Shown here: piece by piece, positions 22,773 through 31,549 of the stretch
Position numbering within the stretch: position 1 is the first letter of the stretch
How the letters are laid out: each line of letters opens with the position of its first letter
NCBI GenBank assembly: GCA_965199975.1
Contig: OZ241340.1
Span: forward strand, 620,001-684,000
Origin: JASLDZ01 sp965199975
Lineage (GTDB): Bacteria > Pseudomonadota > Alphaproteobacteria > Caulobacterales > Caulobacteraceae
Reading direction: 5' to 3'
Length of the DNA stretch: 64,000 nucleotides
Translations under genes and position numbers: made by a program
The notes under the pieces: model-generated
What the model saw: the letters and a program-made list of their open reading frames with translations, nothing else
Database searches by the model: none
Told to the model about the DNA's origin: nothing

Positions 22773-24739
22773 GCCGGCTCGCCCTGCATCGCTACATCCG
22801 CTCGATGGCCGTCGTCCGCGCGCCGCTCGTCGGGCGCTTTCGCTTCGGAGGCGAGTCTACTCGCCGCCTCGGCGAGCGCCAACACCTCCTGCCCGTCGGA
22901 GCCGAGGCGCCGCAGCGCCAGCCGGCCCTCCTCCGCCTCGCGCCGGCCCACGACCGCGATCACCGGGACCTTGGCCAGGGAGTGCTCGCGCACCTTGTAG
23001 TTGATCTTCTCGTTGCGCACGTCGAGCTCCACCCTCAGCCCCGCCGCCCGCAGGGCCTTCGCCGCTTCCGCAGCATACGCCGCCGCGTCGGACGTGATTG
23101 TGGCGACGACGACCTGAACCGGAGCCAACCACAGCGGGAAGGCTCCGGCGTAGTTCTCGATGGTGATGCCCAGGAAGCGCTCGAAAGAGCCGAAGATGGC
23201 CCGGTGCAGCATCACCGGGCGCTGCTTGGAGCCGTCCTCGGCCACGTACTCGGCGTCCAGCCGCTCGGGCAGCACGAAGTCGAGCTGCAGGGTGCCGCAC
23301 TGCCAGGTGCGGCCGATGGCGTCGCGCAGGTGGAACTCGAGCTTGGGGCCGTAGAAGGCGCCCTCGCCGGGGAGGAGCTCGACCACCTCGCCCGCCGCCT
23401 CCGCCGCTTCCTTGAGCTGCGATTCGGCGAGGTCCCAGATCGCGTCGGTCCCGGCCCGCAGGTCGGGGCGCAGCGCCAGCTTCACCCCGTGCAGGGTGAC
23501 GCCCATGTCCTCGTAGACGCTGCGCAGGAGATGGCAGAACTTGGCCGTCTCCTCCACGATCTGGTCCTCGCGGCAGAAGATGTGGGCGTCGTCCTGCGTG
23601 AAGGCGCGCACCCGCATCAGCCCCTGCAGTGCGCCCGAAGGCTCGTAGCGATGGCATGATCCGTATTCGGAGTATCGGACCGGCAGGTCGCGATAGCTCG
23701 TCTGCCCCCAGTTGAACACCTGCACGTGGCCGGGGCAGTTCATCGGCTTCACCGCCAGCACCTCGCCCTCCACCGTCTCGCAGGTGAACATGTTGCCGGC
23801 GTACTTCTCCCAATGGCCCGAACGCTCCCACAGGGAGCGGTCGAGTATCTGGGGGGTCTTGATCTCCTGGTAGCCGTCCGCGTCCAGGCGCCGGCGCAGG
23901 TAGGTCTCGAGCTGGCGCCACAGGGTCCAGCCGTTGGGGTGCCAGAACACCATGCCGCGCCCCTCCTCCTGCATGTGGAAGAGGTCCATCGCCTTGCCGA
24001 CCTTGCGATGGTCGCGCCGCTCGGCCTCGGCCACCTGCTCCAGGTGGGCGGCGAGCTCGGCGTCGGTAGCCCAGGCCGTGCCGTAGATGCGCTGCAGCTG
24101 GGCGTTGTCGGAGTCGCCCCGCCAATACGCGCCCGCCACCTTGGTCAGCTTGAACGCCGTGCCGACCGTCTTTGTCGAGGGCAGATGCGGGCCGAGGCAC
24201 AGGTCCAGCCATTCGCCCTGCCGGTAGATCGAGATCTCCTCGTCCTCGGGAAGGTCGCGGATGATCTCGGCCTTGTAAGCCTCGCCGCGCGCCTCGAAGA
24301 AGGCGATGGCCTGCGCGCGCGGCCAGGTCTCGCGGGCGAAGGGTTCGCCGCGCGAGACGATTTCGCGCATCCGCGCCTCGATTTTGGGGAGATCGTCGAG
24401 TGAGATTGGCTCGTCGCGGGCGAAGTCGTAATAGAACCCGTCCTCGATTGCCGGGCCGATGGTCACCTGCGTGCCGGGAAACAGCCCCTGCACCGCCTCG
24501 GCCATCACGTGACTGGCGTCGTGGCGGATCACCGCCAGCACCGCCGGGTCGTCGCGCATCAGGAACTCGATGGCCCCACCGTCGGTGAGCGGACGCTCCA
24601 GGTCGCGCAGCTTGCCGTCCAGCCGCACGATCACGGCCTTCTTGGCCAGCGACTTGGAGAGGCTCTCCGCCACCGCGCGGCCGGTGGTCCCGGGCGCGTA
24701 GGAACGCGTGGAGCCGTCGGGAAAACGCAGGTCGATCAT
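22769..24739 (-). CDS. thrS: Threonine-tRNA ligase
   Basis: ThrS charges tRNA-Thr. The 656-aa protein has the N-terminal TGS domain (MIDLRFPDGSTRSYAPGTTG), the editing domain with DDPAVLAVIRHDASHVMAEA, and the class II core. Zinc ligands are seen in AVKPMNCPGHVQVF, and motif 2 in RYSEYGSCHRYEPSGALQGL. The C-terminal anticodon domain follows (VVVATITSDAAAYA). I choose the ATG at 24739, which overlaps the yidD stop; extra upstream codons are yidD shadow. Downstream it overlaps a GT2 gene. Confidence 0.97.
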   Translation of the reverse strand: MIDLRFPDGSTRSYAPGTTGRAVAESLSKSLAKKAVIVRLDGKLRDLERPLTDGGAIEFLMRDDPAVLAVIRHDASHVMAEAVQGLFPGTQVTIGPAIEDGFYYDFARDEPISLDDLPKIEARMREIVSRGEPFARETWPRAQAIAFFEARGEAYKAEIIRDLPEDEEISIYRQGEWLDLCLGPHLPSTKTVGTAFKLTKVAGAYWRGDSDNAQLQRIYGTAWATDAELAAHLEQVAEAERRDHRKVGKAMDLFHMQEEGRGMVFWHPNGWTLWRQLETYLRRRLDADGYQEIKTPQILDRSLWERSGHWEKYAGNMFTCETVEGEVLAVKPMNCPGHVQVFNWGQTSYRDLPVRYSEYGSCHRYEPSGALQGLMRVRAFTQDDAHIFCREDQIVEETAKFCHLLRSVYEDMGVTLHGVKLALRPDLRAGTDAIWDLAESQLKEAAEAAGEVVELLPGEGAFYGPKLEFHLRDAIGRTWQCGTLQLDFVLPERLDAEYVAEDGSKQRPVMLHRAIFGSFERFLGITIENYAGAFPLWLAPVQVVVATITSDAAAYAAEAAKALRAAGLRVELDVRNEKINYKVREHSLAKVPVIAVVGRREAEEGRLALRRLGSDGQEVLALAEAASRLASEAKAPDERRADDGHRADVAMQGEPA

Positions 24740-24993
24740 GGCTCGCAGACGAAGGTGGCGCGCGTTCGCGCCGGAGGGACGGGGTCGTAGCCGGAGCCGC
24801 CGCCCGGGCGGCAACGGCACAACCGGCGCAGCGCCAACGCCGAGCCACGCGCCGGGCCGTGGGCGATCAGCGCCTCGCAGGCATAGGTCGAGCAGGTGGG
24901 GAGATAGCGGCAGGCGTTGCCGAACAGGGGCGAGAGGCTAGCCTTGTAGGCCCGGTGCGCGCCCCGGATCAGCTGTTCGTAGGCGCGCGACAA
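24736..24993 (-). CDS. yidD: Membrane protein insertion efficiency factor YidD
   Basis: YidD is a small amphipathic inner-membrane-associated protein that assists YidC insertion. The hallmark LIRGAHRAYKASLSPLFGNA then CRYLPTCSTYACEALIAHG and CRCRPGGGSGYDPVPP are all present. I propose the TTG at 24993, preceded by GGGAG seven bases upstream, for 85 aa, the family size; a longer open frame upstream has no family similarity. The stop overlaps the thrS start. In many bacteria yidD lies with rnpA-yidC, so this thrS linkage is clade-specific. Confidence 0.88.
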   Translation of the reverse strand: MSRAYEQLIRGAHRAYKASLSPLFGNACRYLPTCSTYACEALIAHGPARGSALALRRLCRCRPGGGSGYDPVPPARTRATFVCEP

Positions 24994-25078
24994 CCGGCGT
25001 CTCCCGTTCGACGGCGCGGCCCTACCACGCGCCGGAGGGCCGGCGCCACCCCGCGGAAGTGACGACGCCGGGCCGCGT

Positions 25079-25507
25079 CTAGGCCTCCGCCGCCTCACGC
25101 GCCGCCGCCGCCGCCGCCTCGAAGGCCAGGAGGGTGGAGGCGTGGCGGGCGGGATAGTCCTTCACCGGCTGCAGGGCGGCGAGGCCGGCGAAGCGGCCCT
25201 GCGGCGGCGGACCGCCCGTCTTCAGCATGGCGCGCAGCACGTTGCGGGCGTGCTCCAGCTCGTCGGGGGTGGCCCCGATCACCGCCTCGCCCAGCACCGC
25301 GGCCGAGGCCTGGCCGAGCGCGCAGGCGCGCACGTCGTGGGCGTAGTCGGCCACCCGTCCGTCGGCCACGGTCACGTCGGCGGTGACGGTGGAGCCGCAC
25401 AGCTTGGAGGTGCGTGTGGCGCTCGCCTGCGGGTCCGCCAGGCGCCCGGCGCGGGGCAGGTTGGCCGCCAACGCCAGGAGCCTGGCGGAATAGAGGTCGT
25501 CGATCAC
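25079..25507 (-). CDS. Iron-sulfur cluster assembly scaffold-like protein (NifU N-terminal family)
   Basis: This is a 142-aa protein of the IscU/NifU fold. It keeps the first two ligand Cys in TSKLCGSTVTADV and DVRACALGQASAAVL, but at the third conserved Cys position the sequence is YPARHASTLLAFEA, with Ser instead. It may therefore be a carrier or a diverged scaffold rather than a standard one. The GTG at 25507 overlaps the stop of the SRPBCC gene (GTGA). It lies 85 bp upstream of yidD and probably belongs to the thrS transcription unit. Confidence 0.82.
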   Translation of the reverse strand: MIDDLYSARLLALAANLPRAGRLADPQASATRTSKLCGSTVTADVTVADGRVADYAHDVRACALGQASAAVLGEAVIGATPDELEHARNVLRAMLKTGGPPPQGRFAGLAALQPVKDYPARHASTLLAFEAAAAAAREAAEA

Positions 25508-25959
25508 GCCGCCGCGGCCGCGCTGACGCGCGCCTCGGCCTGCGCCTTCAGCGCCTCGGCCATGGCCGCGAAGCCCTGGCGGGTGCGGGCGCGCAGCGAC
25601 TTGGGCGTGAAGCGGGCGCCCAGGCCGTTGAAGATCTCGCCGTTGGAGAAGATGCAGCCGGCGTCGTTCAACGCCTCCAGCTCCATGTAGCGGGTGGAAC
25701 GCACGAAGCCGCCGCCGTAGCGCGCCGCCCACACGATCTGCTCGTTGGGCACCCAGTCGATCACCGACACGCGCTGCTGCACCGGCGCCTCGCCCTGCAC
25801 GTGCAGCTCGACGCTCAGCGGCGCGCCGATCGAGAGGCGCCCCTCGGCCTTGGGGTAGAGCGGGTTCCAGCCGGACCAGCCCTCCAGGTCGGCCAGCACC
25901 TCCCACACCACGGGGGCTGGGGCGGCGATGCCGATGCGGTGCTCCAGGCGGAAACTCAT
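25504..25959 (-). CDS. SRPBCC (START-like) domain protein
   Basis: The 151-aa product has the helix-grip fold pattern of polyketide-cyclase/START-like proteins: RIGIAAPAPVVWEVLADLEG, WNPLYPKAEGRLSIGAPLSV, ISVIDW-like core strands and a long C-terminal helix ending in poly-Ala. Such proteins bind hydrophobic ligands, but the ligand is not predictable. It is the first gene of a coupled pair with the NifU-like gene. Upstream is a 200-bp gap with palindromic repeats. Confidence 0.85.
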   Translation of the reverse strand: MSFRLEHRIGIAAPAPVVWEVLADLEGWSGWNPLYPKAEGRLSIGAPLSVELHVQGEAPVQQRVSVIDWVPNEQIVWAARYGGGFVRSTRYMELEALNDAGCIFSNGEIFNGLGARFTPKSLRARTRQGFAAMAEALKAQAEARVSAAAAA

Positions 25960-26030
25960 GGCGTCGATATAAGGCGTGACCTTGGGGCCGCCAGCATGGG
26001 GCGGTCGGGACTCCCCCCGGTTCCGCTCTT

Positions 26031-26148
26031 CCCCGCGGAAGCGGGGACCAGGCTTGAGCCGGTGCTGAGGAGCCAGCCCGCTTCACGCAGACATCAGCGC
26101 CGTTCCATCCCTGGCCAAAGCCTGGGTCCCCGCTTCCGCGAGCGGGGG
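26031..26148. repeat. Inverted pair of REP-like palindromic elements
   Basis: The first copy (26031-26058) folds as CCCCGC-GGAA-GCGGGG, a stem with a GNRA-type loop, followed by ACCAGGCTTGAG. The second (26111-26148), on the opposite strand, has CCCCGC-TCGCGGAA-GCGGGG followed by ACCCAGGCTTTGGCC. The shared block is GGAAGCGGGGACC(C)AGGCTT. They face each other in the gap between the cysS stop and the SRPBCC start. Similar 'gcggaagcgggga' blocks are familiar in Caulobacterales intergenic DNA. No ORF or other signal is apparent in this gap. Confidence 0.65.
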
Positions 26149-26159
26149 GGTGGAGGGTC

Positions 26160-27575
<1,416 letters not shown>

Positions 27576-27602
27576 GGCGGCGCGGGTGTTAGCCCGGCGC
27601 GC

Positions 27603-27714
27603 TCAGTCCCGCACGTACTTCCGCTCGCCGTGGCCGCCGCAAGCACGAGGGCGGCGTATCCGTCGGCGGCGAGTCCAGCACCACGGTGGCGCCGGAGGCT
27701 ACGACCTCGCTCAT
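27603..27714 (-). pseudogene. Possible frameshifted mini-ORF upstream of cysS
   Basis: From the ATG at 27714 one frame reads MSEVVASGATVVLDSPPTDT then PPSCLR with good third-position GC. After that codon quality collapses, while the +1 frame becomes excellent and reads GHGERKYVRD to a TGA at 27603. The 112-nt length (37 codons plus 1) fits one extra or missing base at the GCGGCGGCC run. The product would be a roughly 36-aa protein, perhaps with a Cys knuckle. It could also be chance. Nothing else is recognisable in 27576-27812. Confidence 0.35.
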
Positions 27715-27812
27715 GAGTCTCGGCGATTTCGGAGCTGTTGAAGCGCATGGCGCCACGAGGGCGCGGGTGCGTCCAATGACAAGATCGTAAAGCGCGCCTA
27801 ACTGCCGCTTTC

Positions 27813-28214
27813 ATGAACGCCGCCTTCCCGCCGCCCCCCGCCGACGCGCGCATCCTGGAGCAGGGCGCCGTGCTCGCGCCGCGCTTCGACGCACAGGGCC
27901 TTGTCGCCGCCATCGCCCAGCACGTCGACACGGGCGAGGTGCTGATGCTGGCCTGGATGAATGCGCAGGCCCTCCACCTCACGCTCGAGACCGGCGAGGC
28001 GCACTACTGGAGCCGCTCGCGCGCCGCCCTGTGGCGCAAGGGCGCCACCTCCGGCCAGGTGCAGCGCGTGGCCGAGGTGCGCATCGACTGCGACCAGGAC
28101 GCCGTCCTCCTGCGCGTCCACCCCCAGGGCGACGGCGGCGCCTGCCACACCGGCGCGCGCAGCTGCTTCTACCGTGTCGTGACGCCTGCGGGGCGGCTGG
28201 AAGCGCGTCCTTGA
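27813..28214 (+). CDS. hisI: Phosphoribosyl-AMP cyclohydrolase
   Basis: HisI opens the purine ring of PR-AMP, the third step of histidine synthesis. The 133-aa protein has VDTGEVLMLAWMNAQAL, the substrate segment AHYWSRSRAALWRKGATSGQ and the metal-binding Asp/Cys regions IDCDQDAVLL and CHTGARSCFYR. It is the monofunctional form without the HisE domain. The ATG at 27813 lacks a clear Shine-Dalgarno. Its TGA overlaps the TTG start of the pseudouridine synthase gene. Confidence 0.96.
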   Translation: MNAAFPPPPADARILEQGAVLAPRFDAQGLVAAIAQHVDTGEVLMLAWMNAQALHLTLETGEAHYWSRSRAALWRKGATSGQVQRVAEVRIDCDQDAVLLRVHPQGDGGACHTGARSCFYRVVTPAGRLEARP

Positions 28215-29254
28215 CCGCCGGCGCCGACGATCTCGACGCACCCGAGCCGGGCGAGACCGTGCCGATCCGCGCCGGTCAGAGCTTCGAGACCCGTCTCGTC
28301 GGCGACCTCGGCCGGATCGACAAGGTGCTCGCCGCGACCCCCCTGGCGGCCGCCGCCAGCCTCTCGCGCGAACGGATCCGCCGTCTGATCGAGGGCGGCC
28401 GCGTCAGCGTCGACGGGCGTCTCGTGCGTGATCCCGCCGAGCGCAGCCACGCCGGAAGCTATGTCGTAGCCATCCCGGCGCCTGAGCCATTGGAGCTGCG
28501 TCCACAAGCCCTCGCGCTCCGCGTACTGTTCGAGGACGCCGACCTTATCGTGATCGACAAGCCGGCGGGCATGGCGGCGCATCCGGGGCCCGGAACGCCG
28601 GACGGCACCCTGGTCAACGCCCTGCTCCACCACTGCGCCGGCGAACTCTCGGGCATTGGCGGGGTGGAGCGGCCAGGAATCGTGCACCGACTGGACAAGG
28701 ACACCTCGGGGGTGATGGTCGCCGCCAAGAGCGACCGGGCGCACCAAGGACTGGCCGCCCTCTTCGCCGCGCACGACATCCAGCGGCGCTACATCGCGCT
28801 CACCCGCGGCGCGCCAGAGCCGCGGCAGGGCGCCATCGCCACGCGTATCGGGCGCTCGCCGCACGACCGCAAGAAGATGGCGGTGCTGCGCGCGGGCGGG
28901 CGCGAGGCGGTGACGCATTACGGCGTGGAGCGTGTGTTCGGGACGGCGGCCAGGCCGCTCGCGGCGCGGGTCGCTTGCGAACTGGAGACGGGACGCACCC
29001 ACCAGATCCGCGTGCACCTCGCCTCCCGAGGCGCGCCGTGCCTGGGCGATCCTGTCTACGGCTCGGGTGCGCCGTCCGCCGGCGTGAAGCATGCTATGGC
29101 CGCCGCCGGCTTGGCGCGCCAGGCGCTGCACGCGGCGGTGCTGGGCTTCATCCATCCCGTCACCGGCGCGCGGCTGCGGTTCGAGACGCCGCCTCCCGCC
29201 GACATGGCGGCGCTGGAAACCTATCTCACCGATCAGGAATTTTTGAACGGTTGA
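28211..29254 (+). CDS. RluD-type ribosomal large subunit pseudouridine synthase
   Basis: This RluA-family enzyme isomerises uridines in 23S rRNA, and RluD-like members act on the helix 69 loop. The N-terminal S4 domain (SLSRERIRRLIEGGRVSVDG) is followed by the catalytic domain with the active-site Asp in IVHRLDKDTSGVMV, and by DLIVIDKPAGMAAHPGPGT and ETGRTHQIRVHLASRG. I place the start at the TTG at 28211, giving 347 aa, because it overlaps the hisI stop (TTGA); upstream codons in the same frame are hisI shadow. The specific paralogue (RluA/C/D) is inferred from the S4 domain. Confidence 0.92.
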   Translation: MTAGADDLDAPEPGETVPIRAGQSFETRLVGDLGRIDKVLAATPLAAAASLSRERIRRLIEGGRVSVDGRLVRDPAERSHAGSYVVAIPAPEPLELRPQALALRVLFEDADLIVIDKPAGMAAHPGPGTPDGTLVNALLHHCAGELSGIGGVERPGIVHRLDKDTSGVMVAAKSDRAHQGLAALFAAHDIQRRYIALTRGAPEPRQGAIATRIGRSPHDRKKMAVLRAGGREAVTHYGVERVFGTAARPLAARVACELETGRTHQIRVHLASRGAPCLGDPVYGSGAPSAGVKHAMAAAGLARQALHAAVLGFIHPVTGARLRFETPPPADMAALETYLTDQEFLNG

Positions 29255-29288
29255 GTACGCTTGGGCCTTAAACACGACGCAGCGGCGC

Positions 29289-29296
29289 GCTATATC
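29289..29296 (+). promoter_or_regulatory. Candidate sigma-73 -10 element upstream of rpoH
   Basis: GCTATATC fits the Caulobacter housekeeping -10 pattern GCTANAWC and lies 118 bp before the rpoH ATG. A weak -35-like TTAAAC is 15 bases upstream. Caulobacter rpoH is known to use both housekeeping and sigma-32 promoters; I cannot see a convincing second one. Confidence 0.35.
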
Positions 29297-29413
29297 GGCT
29301 GACGCAGACAGCCCGGTGACGCCGCGCTCCCATCGACCCGACCGCCCTCAAAACGGACGATCCCGCCGAGCGACGCCACCGAGATGGTCTCGACCGAAGG
29401 GGATGCAAGACTT

Positions 29414-30310
29414 ATGGCGACCAATGCTCTGGCGATGATCTCGCCAGAAGGCGGGCTGTCTCGGTATCTGACCGAGATCCGCAAGTTTCCTATGCTGACG
29501 AAGGATGAGGAGTTCATGCTCGCCAAGCGTTGGCGCGAGCATGAGGACCCCGAGGCGGCCCATCGCCTCGTGACCTCGCACCTGCGGCTCGTCGCGAAGA
29601 TCGCCATGGGCTACCGCGGCTACGGCCTGCCGATCGGGGAGGTGATCTCCGAAGGCAACGTCGGCCTCATGCAGGCGGTGAAGAAGTTTGAGCCTGACAA
29701 GGGCTTCCGCTTGGCGACCTACGCCATGTGGTGGATCCGCGCCTCTATTCAGGAGTATATCCTGCGCTCCTGGTCGCTGGTGAAGATGGGAACGACCGCC
29801 GCGCAAAAGAAGCTATTCTTCAATCTACGCAAGGCCAAGGCCGAAATCTCGGCGCTTGGCGAGGGGGATCTTCATCCCGACGCGGTGGAGCATATCGCCA
29901 CCCGCCTGGGCGTCACGAACGACGACGTGATCTCGATGAACCGCCGCCTCTCCGGCCCGGATTCGTCGCTGAACACGCCGTTACGATCCGACAGCGAGAG
30001 CGAGTGGCAGGACTGGTTGAAGGACGACGCCGCCATCAGCCAGGAGACTCAGTTCGCCGAGACGCAGGAGCACAGTCAGCGCATGGACCTCCTCGGCGAC
30101 GCCATGAAGGACCTGACCGATCGTGAGCGCCACATCATCACCGAGCGTCGCCTGCGCGACGATCCTTCGACCTTGGAGGAGCTCGCTGGCGAATATGGCG
30201 TCAGCCGCGAACGCGTGCGCCAGATCGAGGTGCGCGCCTTCGAGAAGCTGCAGAAGGCGATGAAGACGGCCGCGGTCGAACGCAACCTGATGGAGGGCGC
30301 CGCCGCGTGA
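29414..30310 (+). CDS. rpoH: RNA polymerase sigma-32 factor (heat shock)
   Basis: RpoH directs transcription of heat-shock genes. The 298-aa protein contains region 2 (KFPMLTKDEEFMLAKRW, GYGLPIGEVISEGNVGLMQA, FRLATYAMWWIRASIQEYIL), the diagnostic RpoH box AAQKKLFFNLRKAK, and a region 4 HTH (TLEELAGEYGVSRERVRQIE). I use the ATG at 29414, ten codons inside the longest frame, because family members begin at this point and AAGGGGA lies upstream. dnaK, dnaJ and hsp20, likely targets, are in the same window. A hairpin at 30527-30556 could end its transcript. Confidence 0.96.
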   Translation: MATNALAMISPEGGLSRYLTEIRKFPMLTKDEEFMLAKRWREHEDPEAAHRLVTSHLRLVAKIAMGYRGYGLPIGEVISEGNVGLMQAVKKFEPDKGFRLATYAMWWIRASIQEYILRSWSLVKMGTTAAQKKLFFNLRKAKAEISALGEGDLHPDAVEHIATRLGVTNDDVISMNRRLSGPDSSLNTPLRSDSESEWQDWLKDDAAISQETQFAETQEHSQRMDLLGDAMKDLTDRERHIITERRLRDDPSTLEELAGEYGVSRERVRQIEVRAFEKLQKAMKTAAVERNLMEGAAA

Positions 30311-30526
30311 CGGCCGTCATCGCGCCTTGAATGACGCGAGGGTGCGTGGTCGGAAGCTGGATCGATCGCCTCGCGTGCACATCCGATCAGCATAGCGCGT
30401 GGCCGGTTCAGATAGCGATATCCATCCCACCCCCATCGCGCCCTTCGGTCGTTCGCCGGGGCCTGACGGTAAGCGGGCGCTGTTCTCGCTTTCACGCGAC
30501 GCTGGGGCCTCGGCGCAAGGTTGACC

Positions 30527-30556
30527 AAGGCGGACGCTCGAACGAGGGTCCGCCTT
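30527..30556. terminator. Hairpin between rpoH and the CPCC gene
   Basis: AAGGCGGAC (30527-30535) pairs with GTCCGCCTT (30548-30556), and inside CTCG pairs with CGAG. A/T ends make it usable on both strands, for rpoH and for the converging zinc-ribbon gene ending 14 bp away. The 30311-30526 stretch shows no convincing gene and has a lower GC level than its surroundings. Confidence 0.6.
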
Positions 30557-30569
30557 CGCCGATCAGGGT

Positions 30570-30785
30570 CTACGAGCCGCCCACCTCGGAGGGGGGATAG
30601 GCCTCGCCGAACTCGGCGTAAGCGCGACGGGCTTCGGTCAGCGACACGCCTCCGGCGCCCACTGGCTCGGCGGCATCGGTTCTCGCCTGCGCCACGTCCT
30701 CCCATCCGCACACCGAGCACGTCTCGCCCGCACCGGCATGCGCCAGCGCCAGCTGGTCGCATACGGGGCAGGCGACGGCGCTCAC
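30570..30785 (-). CDS. CPCC-type small zinc-ribbon protein
   Basis: This 71-aa protein has two CxxC knuckles, VACPVCDQLAL and GETCSVCGWEDV, likely binding one zinc, followed by GGVSLTEARRAYAEFGEAYP. The arrangement matches small cysteine-rich CPCC proteins of unknown function. It starts at GTG 30785 overlapping the lipoprotein stop (GTGA), so both are one unit. Confidence 0.75.
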   Translation of the reverse strand: MSAVACPVCDQLALAHAGAGETCSVCGWEDVAQARTDAAEPVGAGGVSLTEARRAYAEFGEAYPPSEVGGS

Positions 30786-31423
30786 GTGCCGGCGCCCTCG
30801 TCCGAACCGCTGCGCGAAGCGCTGCGGCGGCGGTAGCCGTCGTCGCCACTGGCGACCTGGGTCTTTTGTTCGACCCAGTAGGCCGCTCCGGTGCGGGGCC
30901 TGAAGAAAGTGCGCGGCGCCCCGTCCTTGCGGGCGACGACGAAGAGGTTGGCCTTGGGGTCGTACATCAGTCTGTCGCCGTTGGCCCGAGTCAGCGTCTG
31001 CACGTCGGCGGACGGGTGGTCGATGAAGGCGTGCACCTTGGTCAGACAATCGTCCAGCCCCTTGGCTCCGATGTCCGGCCCGCTCTTGCCGCAGTGATAG
31101 GTGGCGTTCTCCTGCGCCGAGTAGCGGCGGTTGTCGCTCCACATCGGCTCGCCGTGAAAGTCCGGAACGGGCTCGCGGGCGCGCCGGCCGCCTTCGTCGC
31201 CATAGCTGCGGTCGGACGAACCGGACGTCGTGCGGTCGTATCCCCCGCGTGTGTCGGATGCGCCCGCATCGCGCGAGGCGTAGCCGGGAGTCCCGCCGCT
31301 CGACGATGACGCCCCCTCATCACTCGTCCGCGCTCGTGCGGTGGTGCTCGCCCGTTCACAGCCGCACAGCGTCGCCCCCATCGCCGCGACCACCATCACG
31401 CCCACACCAAAGCTCCAGCGCAT
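30782..31423 (-). CDS. Putative lipoprotein of unknown function
   Basis: The 213-aa product has a lipoprotein signal (MRWSFGVGVMVVAAMGATLC, lipobox LCGC with Cys22), a Ser/Gly/Asp-rich disordered tether to about residue 85, and a compact C-terminal domain: ENATYHCGKSGPDIGAKGLD, HAFIDHPSADVQTLTRANGD, NLFVVARKDGAPRTFFRP. I do not assign a family. I choose the ATG at 31423, which has GGGGAGG upstream; the long extra frame before it is unsupported. It is coupled to the CPCC gene. Confidence 0.72.
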   Translation of the reverse strand: MRWSFGVGVMVVAAMGATLCGCERASTTARARTSDEGASSSSGGTPGYASRDAGASDTRGGYDRTTSGSSDRSYGDEGGRRAREPVPDFHGEPMWSDNRRYSAQENATYHCGKSGPDIGAKGLDDCLTKVHAFIDHPSADVQTLTRANGDRLMYDPKANLFVVARKDGAPRTFFRPRTGAAYWVEQKTQVASGDDGYRRRSASRSGSDEGAGT

Positions 31424-31549
31424 GTGCGCCTCCCCGTTCCAGAACAGACCCGGAACAAACGTTAACATGTCTCGCGCTGGAGTCGAGTCCCCCGCAGGCG
31501 CAGGTTGATCGCTCTGTGCGGGGGCCTGCACCTCGGCTAGAGGCTGGAG

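Noticed and set aside
30331..30600. 89-codon plus-strand open frame after rpoH
   Set aside because: Third-position GC is poor, there is no ribosome-binding site, and it runs into the terminator hairpin and the reverse-strand CPCC gene.
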